Source of the DNA: Collinsella sp. An307
Lineage (GTDB): Bacteria; Actinomycetota; Coriobacteriia; Coriobacteriales; Coriobacteriaceae
Reading direction: 5' to 3'
Length of the DNA stretch: 64,000 nt
NCBI RefSeq assembly: GCF_002161805.1
Contig: NZ_NFIP01000009.1
Coordinates: 62,001 to 126,000 of the forward strand
This document shows positions 24,636-33,354 of the stretch, piece after piece. Each line of letters starts with the position of its first letter. Within the stretch, counting starts at the first letter, position 1. The notes under the pieces are model-generated. The model ran no database searches, was not told where the DNA came from, and saw only the letters and a program-made list of their open reading frames with translations. The position numbers and the translations under genes are program-made.

Positions 24636-26279
24636 ATGGGAACTGAGCGTAAGATCGCGCGTGCGCTGATCTCGGTGACCGACAAGACGGGCGTTGTCGA
24701 TTTCGCCCGTGCGCTGGTCGAGGAGTTCGGGGTGGAGATTGTCTCCACGGGCGGTACGGCGAAGGCCATCGAGGAGGCGGGCGTTCCGGTACGTCCCATC
24801 GAGGACTTCACGGGTTACCCGGAGATGATGGACGGACGCGTGAAGACGCTTCACCCCAAGGTCCACGGCGCGCTGCTTGCCCGCCGCGACTCTGAGGAGC
24901 ACATGGCTCAGGCCGCCGAGCACGGCATCCAGCTCATCGACATGGTGGTTGTGAACCTCTATGAGTTCGAGAAGACGGTTGCCAACCCCGACGTCACCTT
25001 TGCCGATGCCATCGAACACATCGACATCGGTGGTCCCTCTATGCTCCGCTCTGCCGCCAAGAACAACGATGCCGTGACCGTTGTCTGCGATCCCAACGAC
25101 TACGAGGCCATCCTCGAGGAAATGCGCCTTCACGAGGGCAAGACGCTGCGCTCCACGCGCCGCCGCCTCGCTGCCAAGGTCTTCACCCGCACGGCTGCCT
25201 ACGACTCGGCCATCTCCACGTGGCTGAACGATTACCTGGCCGCTGAGGAGCCCGCTGTTGCCGCTGCGAGCGGGGACGAGGGCTTCCAGACGCCCGAGGT
25301 GCTCACCCTGAACCTCGCCAAGACGCAGGATCTTCGCTATGGCGAGAATCCGCATCAGGCTGCCGCGGTCTACCGCTTCTCCGAGGAGTTTGCAGCCTAC
25401 GGCAGCTCCGCCAACCCGCTGGTTGGTGCCGAGCAGATTCAGGGCAAGCCGCTCTCGTACAACAACTTCCTCGACGCCGACGCCGCATGGAACGCGGTGC
25501 GCGAGTTCGATGATCCCGCTGTGGTCATCCTGAAGCACCAGAACCCCTGCGGGTCCGCTACCGCCGAGGATGTCACCACCGCCTATGACCGCGCCTTTGC
25601 GTGCGACCCCAAGAGCGCCTTTGGCGGCATCATCGCGGTGAACCGTGAGGTTCCGCTCTCGCTTGTCGAGCACTTTGCCGATCAGAACAAGCAGTTTGTC
25701 GAGGTCCTTATCGCGCCGAGCTATTCGGCCGAGGCCCTCGAGCGCCTCTCCAAGCGCCAGAACCTGCGCGTGCTCGCCACGGGCGGTGCCGAGGGGCATG
25801 CCCGCCTCGAGGTCCGCTCTGTCGACGGCGGCATGCTCCTGCAGCAGGTCGACACGGTCGAGGAGGATCCCGCGAACTTCACGTATCCCACCGAGCGCAA
25901 GCCCACTGACGCCGAGATGCGCGACCTGCTCTTTGCCTGGCGCGTGGTCAAGACCGTCAAGTCCAACGCCATCCTCATCGCCAAGAACGAGGCCGGCATT
26001 GGTATGGGCCCCGGCCAGCCTAACCGTGTTGACTCGGCGCTCCTTGCGTGCGAGCGCGCGGAGGATGCGTGCGAGCGCATGGGCATCGAGAAGGGCGAGT
26101 TTGCCTGCGCAAGCGACGCCTTCTTCCCGTTCCGCGACAACGTTGACGTGCTCGCGGCCCACGGCGTGACGGCAATCATCCAGCCGGGCGGTTCGGTGCG
26201 CGACGACGAATCCATCGAGGCGTGCAACGAGCACAACATCGCCATGGTGTTCACTGGCACGCGCCACTTCCGCCACTAA
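24636..26279 (+). CDS. purH: bifunctional AICAR transformylase/IMP cyclohydrolase
   Basis: PurH performs the last two steps of IMP synthesis. The N-terminal IMP cyclohydrolase (about residues 1-150, MGS-like) has STGGTAKAIEEAGVPV, MMDGRVKTLHPKVHG and HIDIGGPSMLRSAAKN. The C-terminal transformylase has LRYGENPHQAAAVYRF, LKHQNPCGSA and the final RDDESIEACNEHNIAMVFTGTRHFRH. The length of 547 aa is slightly above the usual 510-530. An AAGGAGG site precedes the ATG. A strong hairpin follows the gene. Confidence 0.96.
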   Translation: MGTERKIARALISVTDKTGVVDFARALVEEFGVEIVSTGGTAKAIEEAGVPVRPIEDFTGYPEMMDGRVKTLHPKVHGALLARRDSEEHMAQAAEHGIQLIDMVVVNLYEFEKTVANPDVTFADAIEHIDIGGPSMLRSAAKNNDAVTVVCDPNDYEAILEEMRLHEGKTLRSTRRRLAAKVFTRTAAYDSAISTWLNDYLAAEEPAVAAASGDEGFQTPEVLTLNLAKTQDLRYGENPHQAAAVYRFSEEFAAYGSSANPLVGAEQIQGKPLSYNNFLDADAAWNAVREFDDPAVVILKHQNPCGSATAEDVTTAYDRAFACDPKSAFGGIIAVNREVPLSLVEHFADQNKQFVEVLIAPSYSAEALERLSKRQNLRVLATGGAEGHARLEVRSVDGGMLLQQVDTVEEDPANFTYPTERKPTDAEMRDLLFAWRVVKTVKSNAILIAKNEAGIGMGPGQPNRVDSALLACERAEDACERMGIEKGEFACASDAFFPFRDNVDVLAAHGVTAIIQPGGSVRDDESIEACNEHNIAMVFTGTRHFRH

Positions 26280-26321
26280 CGTCTGCCCTCTTATACGGGA
26301 GGCAGCCGCAGCGTGTGCAAC

Positions 26322-26356
26322 AGCGCCCCGAGCCCCATGAGGCGGCTCGGGGCGCT
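26322..26356 (+). terminator. hairpin terminator after purH
   Basis: AGCGCCCCGAGCC (26322-26334) pairs perfectly with GGCTCGGGGCGCT (26344-26356), a 13-bp stem with a 9-base loop. There is only a weak pyrimidine tail. It sits in the gap before the next gene. Confidence 0.65.
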
Positions 26357-26405
26357 CGTCCATCCGCCCTGTGTGCAGGGCCCGAGCGATTGGAAGCGAA
26401 GCAGT

Positions 26406-27074
26406 ATGGATACGCAGGAACCTACGCCCCAAGAAGAGGCCTTTACGCTGGGCGAGCCTGCGCTGGTGTGCCGCTGGCGCATGACGGCGCGTCGCGTGCC
26501 GCTGCTCAACCGGCATATTCGGGCGCTCGGTGCCCGGCGCCTCAACGGAGAGGCCGTGCCCCGTAGCCTGCTGTCGTGGGCAAAGCAGCATATCGAGTGG
26601 TCGCTTGCGGATGACACGACCGTTGCCGTGCCGGACGACGGCGTGCTCATGCTCGTTATCGACAAGGCGGGGCATGCCGCTATGTCGACCGGTGTCTACG
26701 AACCGCTTGCCAACATCGCGGCAGAGGCGCTTGCCTACCGCGCGCTCGGCGCCCGTCGTGAGGCGGACGAGACGGGCGTGGCGCCCGAGGTGCTTGCCTG
26801 CGCTGCGGACGGCGCGCTGGTGCTTGGCGTATCGGAGGACGATGCGCTTGCCGGGACGGCATCGCTTGCCCTCCAGCTTGCCGAGACGCGTGGCCTGCGC
26901 GTCGAGCGGGACCCGGCGCTCGCGTACCGTACGCTCTCGGGCGCCTGCGCGGGTGCGCTTGCGTTGCTGTCCGACGAGCACGGCGTCGTCATTGCAACCG
27001 ACGCTGCGCTCGCGGGCGAGGAATCGGCCTTTATCGAGATGCTCGCCCAAGGCTACGATAAGTTGCGTGTCTAG
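26406..27074 (+). CDS. hypothetical protein, 222 aa
   Basis: Not recognised. The protein has no signal peptide or membrane segment; it is soluble, with alternating hydrophobic strands. The N-terminus (EPALVCRWRMTARRVPLLNRHIRAL) and the segment MLVIDKAGHAAMSTGVYEPL recall part of an aminotransferase class IV or chorismate-binding-type fold, but no catalytic motif is clear. ATG at 26406 is the first start after the purH terminator. It lies 40 bases upstream of a two-component system on the same strand and may be co-transcribed with it. Confidence 0.6.
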   Translation: MDTQEPTPQEEAFTLGEPALVCRWRMTARRVPLLNRHIRALGARRLNGEAVPRSLLSWAKQHIEWSLADDTTVAVPDDGVLMLVIDKAGHAAMSTGVYEPLANIAAEALAYRALGARREADETGVAPEVLACAADGALVLGVSEDDALAGTASLALQLAETRGLRVERDPALAYRTLSGACAGALALLSDEHGVVIATDAALAGEESAFIEMLAQGYDKLRV

Positions 27075-27113
27075 CCGCGCTGTGGAACGGATGCCCACCG
27101 CAAAGGAGTTCTC

Positions 27114-27779
27114 ATGCCCCTCATCTACGTAGTGGAAGACGATGCCGCCATCCGCGGCGAGCTTATAGAGGTGCTCGAGCGCAACGGATTCGATACCGTG
27201 GCGACCACCGACTTTGCGCAGGTGACCGAGGACATCATCGCGGCGCATCCCGACCTCGTCCTGCTCGACCTCACGCTGCCCGGCACCGACGGACAGTTTA
27301 TCTGCCGTGAGCTGCGCGCCGCCTCCGACGTCCCCATCATCGTCCTCACCAGTCGTGTGACCGAGATTGACGAGGTCATGAGCATGACCATGGGGGCGGA
27401 CGACTTTATCCCTAAGCCCTACAGCGCACGGGTGCTCGTTGCGCGCATCCAGGCGCTGCTGCGCCGTGCCGCCGGCCCCGACACAAAAAGCGGGCTCGAG
27501 CACAAGGGACTTACCCTCGACTTGTCGCGCTCCGTTGCCGTCGCCGCGGGCGGTCAGGTGGAGCTCACCAAAAACGAGATGCGCATCTTGGCGTTGCTCA
27601 TGCGCCGCGCGGGCACGATCGTCTCGCGCGAGGCGCTCATGCGCGAGCTGTGGGATTCCGATGCCTTTGTCGACGACAACACGCTTACCGTAAACATCAA
27701 CCGTCTGCGCGCAACGCTCGAGAAGATCGGCGTCACCGGTTACCTCACCACGCATCGTGGGCGCGGGTATTCGGTATAG
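27114..27779 (+). CDS. response regulator, OmpR/PhoB family
   Basis: 221 aa. The receiver domain (residues 1-115) has the acidic pair EDD near the start, the phosphoacceptor in LVLLDLTLPGTDG, and the conserved Lys in DDFIPKPYSA. The C-terminal winged helix ends with NTLTVNINRLRATLEKIG and THRGRGYSV, diagnostic of the OmpR/PhoB class. A CAAAGGAG site precedes the ATG. It is paired with the sensor kinase 9 bases downstream. Confidence 0.95.
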   Translation: MPLIYVVEDDAAIRGELIEVLERNGFDTVATTDFAQVTEDIIAAHPDLVLLDLTLPGTDGQFICRELRAASDVPIIVLTSRVTEIDEVMSMTMGADDFIPKPYSARVLVARIQALLRRAAGPDTKSGLEHKGLTLDLSRSVAVAAGGQVELTKNEMRILALLMRRAGTIVSREALMRELWDSDAFVDDNTLTVNINRLRATLEKIGVTGYLTTHRGRGYSV

Positions 27780-27788
27780 GAGGGTGCC

Positions 27789-28841
27789 ATGACCGCTAGG
27801 GCATACCTTCGCGACACCGTTGTTTCGTGGGCACCGCTCGTTGCGGTAGATGCGCTCGCGGCGTTTATCCTTACCGTCGCCGGCGTGAACCCATACATAA
27901 CCGCGCTCGTGACGCTGCTCGTTTTTGCGGGTATTGTCGCTGCGTTTGCGCTTTCCTTCATGCGGAAGCGGGCCTTTTTCGGCGACCTTGCCCGGGCCAC
28001 CGCCGGGGACGCGGAGCCCCGTTGGGTTGCCGAAACCGTTGCGCGCCCCGATTTTCTCGAGGGCGAGCTCGTCTACGATGTAGTGCACGCGATCGCCAAG
28101 GCGGCAAGCGACGACGAGGCCGCCTGTCGCCGTCAGCTCATGGAATACCGCGAGTACATCGAGACCTGGGTGCACGAGGCAAAGTCCCCGCTTGCCGCGG
28201 CTCACCTTATGCTCGAGAACCTCGAGGAGCGCGCGGGCGATACGCTCGGCTACGAGCGTATCGAGGCGGTGGGCGACGAGCTGCGCCGCGTCGAGGGCTT
28301 TATCGATCAGGCGCTGTTCTACGCGCGTTCCGAGGCGGTTGAGCGCGATTACCTTATCCGCAAGTATCGTCTGACAAGCCTGGTGAACGCCGCCATCAAA
28401 GCGAACGCGCCGTCGCTGATTGCCGCACACGTGGCCCCGGTGGTCGACGGCCTAGACCTGGAGGTCTTTACCGACGAGAAGTGGTGCGCGTTCATCTTGG
28501 GCCAGATCATCCAAAACAGCGTCAAATACGCCGATGCCGAGCAGCCCACCATCTCCTTTTCCGCCCGCTTGGTTGACGAGGGGCTTGCGACCGAGGCCGT
28601 GGAGCTCACGGTTGCCGACAACGGCTGCGGCGTGTCGGAGGCGGATTTGCCCCGCGTCTTTGAGAAGGGCTTCACCGGGGAGAACGGGCGCACAGGCAAG
28701 CGCTCCACGGGTATTGGCCTTTACCTGGTGAAGCGGCTGTGCGACAAGATGGGCGTGGGTATTAGTGCGTCCTCGGTTCAAGGCGAAGGCTTCACCGTTA
28801 CGCTGCGGTTCTCCACCAATAAGTTCCAGTACTTCGAGTGA
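27789..28841 (+). CDS. sensor histidine kinase, intramembrane-sensing (BceS-like) type
   Basis: 350 aa. Two membrane helices (about residues 14-35 and 39-57) with almost no loop between them form the short sensing unit of BceS-type kinases. The phosphoacceptor box is YIETWVHEAKSPLAAAHLMLEN. The ATPase domain shows GQIIQNSVKYA (N box), VADNGCGVSEADLPRVFEKGF and KRSTGIGLYLVK. BceS kinases usually sit beside a BceAB-type peptide-resistance transporter, and none is present here. A bidirectional terminator follows. Confidence 0.9.
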   Translation: MTARAYLRDTVVSWAPLVAVDALAAFILTVAGVNPYITALVTLLVFAGIVAAFALSFMRKRAFFGDLARATAGDAEPRWVAETVARPDFLEGELVYDVVHAIAKAASDDEAACRRQLMEYREYIETWVHEAKSPLAAAHLMLENLEERAGDTLGYERIEAVGDELRRVEGFIDQALFYARSEAVERDYLIRKYRLTSLVNAAIKANAPSLIAAHVAPVVDGLDLEVFTDEKWCAFILGQIIQNSVKYADAEQPTISFSARLVDEGLATEAVELTVADNGCGVSEADLPRVFEKGFTGENGRTGKRSTGIGLYLVKRLCDKMGVGISASSVQGEGFTVTLRFSTNKFQYFE

Positions 28842-28853
28842 CGCCACAAAAGG

Positions 28854-28885
28854 GGAGGGAGGCCGCCGAGAGCCTCCCTCCCCAA
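28854..28885. terminator. bidirectional terminator between kinase and usp genes
   Basis: GGGGAGGGAGGC (28854-28865) pairs with GCCTCCCTCCCC (28874-28885), a 12-bp perfect stem flanked by A3 on the left and A3 on the right. It lies between two convergent genes. Confidence 0.75.
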
Positions 28886-28927
28886 AGATTGCCAGGCGGG
28901 GTTTGCAACCCCCTTGATGGGCAAAAC

Positions 28928-29365
28928 CTATTTCACGACCAGGATGTCGCACTCCGTGCAGCGCAGCAGGAACGTCGAGATCGAGCCCAAAAGCGCGTAC
29001 TTGATCGACGACAGGCCACGCGCGCCGCACATGACCAGGTCGGGCTGGACCACGTCGAGCATCTCGTCCTTAAGCGTCTCGCGAATGCGGCCGGCGCGAA
29101 TGAGGACGTCAACCTCGGGGATATCGGGGTTGGCGGTTGCCTCCTCAACCTGAGCGGCGATAGAGTCGCGGAACGCCTGCTCAAGCCCCTTCACCAGATC
29201 GGCGGGATAGGCGCCTGCGGACTCGAGCGCCGTCGAATCGATGACGTGCCCGATGATGAGCTTGGCGCCGTTGTTGGCAGCGACCTTGATGGCGCGCGCG
29301 AGGACAAAGTCCTGCTGCTCGGTACCGTCAAGCGCAACGAACACCTTCGAATAGCCTTCCTTCAT
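28928..29365 (-). CDS. universal stress protein (UspA family)
   Basis: 145-aa single Usp domain. It starts YSKVFVALDGTEQQDFVLARA and ends CGARGLSSIKYALLGSISTFLLRCTECDILVVK, which carries the G-x2-G-x9-GS ATP-binding pattern. It is probably an ATP-binding regulator of persistence or redox stress. AAGGGAGG precedes the ATG on the minus strand. It converges with the sensor kinase gene. Confidence 0.92.
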   Translation of the reverse strand: MKEGYSKVFVALDGTEQQDFVLARAIKVAANNGAKLIIGHVIDSTALESAGAYPADLVKGLEQAFRDSIAAQVEEATANPDIPEVDVLIRAGRIRETLKDEMLDVVQPDLVMCGARGLSSIKYALLGSISTFLLRCTECDILVVK

Positions 29366-29574
29366 ACGAGCCTCCCTTGTGTCGTGGCGGGCGTTTTGCC
29401 GCCGGACGTTTATGCCTCGCCCGAGTTATACCCGCAATGCCCCTAATCGTTCTTGGGTTTCCGTGAACGTAGGCCTGCGAGCTCCAGACGTTGTGCGCGC
29501 TGTCCGATAATGGTTCACAGCCGCGCCGCACGCTCGTGTTGCGCGCTTGCCGTATTGCGATAGGGGAGGCATCT

Positions 29575-30516
29575 TTGGATCCCATCGAACTTTTGAAATC
29601 CGCGTTCCTCGGCTTGGTCGAGGGCATCACCGAGTGGCTGCCGATCTCCTCGACGGGCCACATGATTCTCGTCGACGAGTTCATGAAGCTGAACGTCACC
29701 GAGGAATTCCTGAACATGTTCCTCGTGGTCATCCAGCTCGGCGCCATTCTCGCCGTCTGCGCGCTCTTCTTCCACGAGCTCAACCCCTTCAGCCCGAGCA
29801 AGGGCAAAGAGGGGCGCCGCGCCACCTGGGCGCTCTGGGGCAAGATCGTGCTGGCGTGCATACCCGCCGCTGTCATTGGCATCCCGCTCGACGACTTTAT
29901 GGAGGAGCACCTCTATAACGGCACGGTGGTCGCGCTCGCGCTCATCGCCTACGGTATTGCGTTCATCGTGATCGAGATGTGGCGCAAGCGCACGCTCGCG
30001 CGCCGCATCGCCTCGGGCGACGTTGCCCCCGCGGGCCGACCCGCTGGCTCGCACTTTGCGCATGCCGCGGCCGCCGAGCCCGCCGATGGCAACGACTTTG
30101 GCGCCATCACGCGCGTGGAGGACCTGCCGGTTTCCACGGCGTTTGGCATCGGCTGCTTCCAGGTGCTCTCGCTCATTCCGGGTACCTCGCGCTCCGGCTC
30201 CACCATCATCGGCGGTTTGCTCTTGGGCTGCACCCGCTCGGTCGCGTCCAAGTTCACCTTCTTCTTGGCTATCCCCGTCATGTTTGGCGCAAGTGCGCTC
30301 AAGCTCGTCAAGTACGTGGTGCTCGACGGCGGCACCTTTGGCATGAACGAGCTCGCCATCATGGGCGTGGGCTGCGTGGTTGCCTTTGTGGTGTCGCTCA
30401 TTGCCATCAAGTGGCTCATGGGCTTTGTCCGCAAGCACACCTTTATCGCCTTTGGCGTCTACCGCATCGTGCTCGGCGCCATTGTGCTCGCGTACTTTCT
30501 GTTTATCGCTGCGTAG
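29575..30516 (+). CDS. uppP: undecaprenyl-diphosphate phosphatase (BacA family)
   Basis: 313-aa membrane enzyme that recycles the lipid carrier of peptidoglycan synthesis. Motifs: EGITEWLPISSTGHMILVDEF near the N-terminus, and IPGTSRSGSTIIGGLLLG with the catalytic Ser/Arg. The family is normally about 270 aa. Here an Ala/Gly-rich cytoplasmic loop of about 45 residues (around AGRPAGSHFAHAAAAEPADG) is inserted between helices. The start is a TTG at 29575 placed after AGGGGAGG; no ATG in this frame is suitably positioned. Confidence 0.93.
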   Translation: MDPIELLKSAFLGLVEGITEWLPISSTGHMILVDEFMKLNVTEEFLNMFLVVIQLGAILAVCALFFHELNPFSPSKGKEGRRATWALWGKIVLACIPAAVIGIPLDDFMEEHLYNGTVVALALIAYGIAFIVIEMWRKRTLARRIASGDVAPAGRPAGSHFAHAAAAEPADGNDFGAITRVEDLPVSTAFGIGCFQVLSLIPGTSRSGSTIIGGLLLGCTRSVASKFTFFLAIPVMFGASALKLVKYVVLDGGTFGMNELAIMGVGCVVAFVVSLIAIKWLMGFVRKHTFIAFGVYRIVLGAIVLAYFLFIAA

Positions 30517-30551
30517 CTAGGCGCAACGCAAGGCTAACGACTCCAAAAGCC

Positions 30552-30582
30552 ACAGGGGCCGCGGCTCGACCGTGGCCCCTGT
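30552..30582 (+). terminator. terminator after uppP
   Basis: ACAGGGGCC (30552-30560) pairs with GGCCCCTGT (30574-30582), extended by partial GCGG/CCGT pairing. It lies in the 141-base gap before pcrA; a TATAC at 30596-30600 could be part of the pcrA promoter. Confidence 0.6.
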
Positions 30583-30657
30583 CCGTACGGGTCGGTATAC
30601 TAGGTAGGCTCAAACACACGCCGCCCCAAGGCGTCCGTCTGTGAGGAGATGCACTCC

Positions 30658-33351
30658 ATGGCTGCGTATGCCGTTGATATCGATTCGCTCAACCCCGCCC
30701 AGCGTGAGGCGGTCTTGACCACCGAGGGTCCGCTTCTGGTGCTTGCGGGCGCGGGCTCGGGCAAGACTCGCGTGCTCACCTACCGCATCGCGCACATGAT
30801 TGCGGATTTGGGCGTGCGCCCTTGGCAGGTGCTCGCCATCACCTTTACCAACAAGGCGGCGGCCGAGATGCGCGAGCGTCTCCAGGCGCTTCTGCCGGAC
30901 GGTACGCGTGGTATGTGGGTGTGCACCTTCCACGCTATGTGCGTGCGCATGCTCCGCGAGGATGCCGACCTGCTGGGCTACACCGGGCAGTTCACCATCT
31001 ACGATGATGACGATTCGCGTCGCATGGTGCGCGACATCATGCAGGCGCTCGGCATCGAGCAGAAGAGCTACCCCATCAACATGATCAGGAGCAAGATCAG
31101 CGCCGCCAAGAACGCCATGATCGGCCCCGACGAGTTCCAGGCAAAGGCCAGCTCCCCGCAAGAGCAGAAGGCGGCGCAGGTCTACCAAGAGCTCGAGCGT
31201 CGTTTGCGCGCGGCCAACGCCATGGACTTCGACGACCTGCTCGTGCGCGCCCTCGAGCTTTTGCGCACGCGCCCCGAGGTGCTCGACCGCTATCAGGAGC
31301 GCTTCCGCTACATCTCGGTGGACGAGTATCAGGACACCAACCATGTGCAGTACGAGATCGCAAACCTGCTTGCGGGCAAGTACCAGAACCTCATGGTCGT
31401 GGGCGACGACGACCAGTCCATTTACTCGTGGCGCGGTGCCGACATCACCAACATTCTCGACTTCGAGAAGGATTTCCCCGCGGCCAAGGTCGTCAAGCTC
31501 GAGCAGAACTACCGCTCTACGGGCCATATCCTCTCCGCGGCAAACGCGGTGGTGCGCCATAACTCGCAGCGCAAGGAGAAGCGCCTCTTTACCGCGGCGG
31601 GCGATGGCGACAAGATTCAGGCCTACCAAGCATCGGACGAGCGCGACGAGGGCCGCTGGATTGCCGGCGAGATCGAGAAGCTGCATGCAGGCGGCATGAG
31701 CTATGACGACATCGCCGTCTTCTACCGCACCAACGCGCAGTCGCGCATCCTAGAAGATATGTTCCTGCGTGCGGGCGTGCCGTACAAGATCGTGGGCGGC
31801 ACGCGTTTCTTCGACCGCGCAGAGATTCGCGACGTCATGGCGTACCTCAAGATGATCGTAAACCCGGCGGACGAGATGAGCGTCAAGCGCGTCATCAACA
31901 CGCCGCGCCGTGGCATTGGCTCCACCTCCATCCAAAAGATCGAGGAGCTCGCGCGCGAGAACCGCTGCAGCTTCTTCCAAGCGTGCGAGATCGCCACTGC
32001 AGAGACCGGTCGTTTTACCGCCAAGGTGCGCGCCGCCCTCGGCGACTTTGTCTCCATCGTGCGCGAGGGGCGCCGCATGGACGGCGAGCTTCAGAGCGTG
32101 GTCGAGGCCATTGTCGAGAAGACGGGCCTCATACAGGCGCTGCGTGCCGAGGGCACGGTAGAGTCCGAGGGACGCGTCGAGAACATTCAGGAATTCCTGG
32201 GCGTTGCCGCCGAGTTTGAGGAGACGCACGACGATATCGAGGGCACGCTCGAGAGCTTGGAGGAGCTGCGCGCCGCCGGCATCGCCGATGCTTCGTTGGG
32301 GACGGGTTCAAATCGTGCAGATCACGTTGCCGGTCCCGCCGCCGAGGCGGCGTCTGCGGCCGCAGCGCCCATGACCCCTGCGTCCGCCAGCGTCGAGATG
32401 TCCGTTTCCGCCGATACGCTGGATGCGGCGTTGACGGGCGCCCAAGCGGCGCTCGCCCAGCTCATCGCCGGCAACACCTTGGCCGCCGCCCCCGTGCCGC
32501 CACAGCATGCCGCCCAGACCGCCGCAGAGATCGAGCGCACCTATGGCGCCCTTGCCTGCCGTGCTCTGCCCGCGCTCCTCGAGTGGCTGGCGCTGCGCAG
32601 CGACCTTGACGCGCTTGCGGGGGAGAGCCACGCCATCACCATGATGACGGTGCACTCCGCTAAGGGCCTGGAGTTCCCCGCGGTGTTTGTGGCGGGCCTT
32701 GAGGAGGGCATCTTCCCGCACGTGGCCAACTTTGCCGCGGCGGACGACCCCGCCAAGCTCGAGGAGGAACGCCGTCTTGCCTACGTGGCCATCACGCGCG
32801 CCCGCCAGAGGCTCTTTCTCACCTACGCGGCCACGCGCCGCACCTACGGTTCCACTCAGGCAAACCCACGCAGCCGTTTTCTGAACGAGATTCCCGATGC
32901 GGATATCGAGTTCACGGGCGTAGGCTCGGCGGGCTTTGAGGGCATCGGTTGGGAGAAGCGCGGCGATCGCCGCGGCACCTATGGCTCCGGCGTGGGCGAG
33001 GACATGTACGGCGGCCGTGTCTTTGGCTCCTACACCCGCTCGACCGGTGGGAGCGTGTCCCGCCACACGGGCATCAGCCCCGATGCGGGGCGCAAGCCCG
33101 CGACCTTTGGCAGCGGCGTGCCGCGGCGGCGCACGCCTATGGGTGCGGACGGTCATGTGGTCGAGCAGCGCCGGCCCGACGCCGCCAAGCGCGCCGAGAC
33201 CTTTGCCGTGGGCGACAAGGTGAGCCATAAGACGTTTGGCACCGGTACGGTCATTGGCGTGGCGGGCGATATGCTCGAGGTCACCTTTGAGAAGAGCGGT
33301 CAGACCAAGAAGCTCATGAAGGGGTTTGCCCCCATCGTGAAGGTGGGATAG
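30658..33351 (+). CDS. pcrA: ATP-dependent 3'-5' DNA helicase, UvrD/PcrA family
   Basis: 897-aa superfamily 1A helicase for repair and plasmid/replication-fork processing. Motifs: LNPAQREAV (Q motif), AGAGSGKTRVL (Walker A), VDEYQDTNHVQY (Walker B), GDDDQSIYSWRGA, LEQNYRST, VHSAKGLEFPAVF and AITRARQRL. The C-terminal tail is PcrA-like (KVSHKTFGTGTVIG). Between residues about 545 and 630 there is an unusual Ala/Ser/Thr-rich insertion before motif V. ATG at 30658 is used (AGGAG 9 bases away); the ATG at 30649 is too close to that site. Confidence 0.95.
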   Translation: MAAYAVDIDSLNPAQREAVLTTEGPLLVLAGAGSGKTRVLTYRIAHMIADLGVRPWQVLAITFTNKAAAEMRERLQALLPDGTRGMWVCTFHAMCVRMLREDADLLGYTGQFTIYDDDDSRRMVRDIMQALGIEQKSYPINMIRSKISAAKNAMIGPDEFQAKASSPQEQKAAQVYQELERRLRAANAMDFDDLLVRALELLRTRPEVLDRYQERFRYISVDEYQDTNHVQYEIANLLAGKYQNLMVVGDDDQSIYSWRGADITNILDFEKDFPAAKVVKLEQNYRSTGHILSAANAVVRHNSQRKEKRLFTAAGDGDKIQAYQASDERDEGRWIAGEIEKLHAGGMSYDDIAVFYRTNAQSRILEDMFLRAGVPYKIVGGTRFFDRAEIRDVMAYLKMIVNPADEMSVKRVINTPRRGIGSTSIQKIEELARENRCSFFQACEIATAETGRFTAKVRAALGDFVSIVREGRRMDGELQSVVEAIVEKTGLIQALRAEGTVESEGRVENIQEFLGVAAEFEETHDDIEGTLESLEELRAAGIADASLGTGSNRADHVAGPAAEAASAAAAPMTPASASVEMSVSADTLDAALTGAQAALAQLIAGNTLAAAPVPPQHAAQTAAEIERTYGALACRALPALLEWLALRSDLDALAGESHAITMMTVHSAKGLEFPAVFVAGLEEGIFPHVANFAAADDPAKLEEERRLAYVAITRARQRLFLTYAATRRTYGSTQANPRSRFLNEIPDADIEFTGVGSAGFEGIGWEKRGDRRGTYGSGVGEDMYGGRVFGSYTRSTGGSVSRHTGISPDAGRKPATFGSGVPRRRTPMGADGHVVEQRRPDAAKRAETFAVGDKVSHKTFGTGTVIGVAGDMLEVTFEKSGQTKKLMKGFAPIVKVG

Positions 33352-33354
33352 ACC

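Noticed and set aside
26406-27074. Class IV aminotransferase or aminodeoxychorismate lyase
   Set aside because: Some segments look similar, but no PLP-binding lysine context or other catalytic motif can be found, so it is left as hypothetical.
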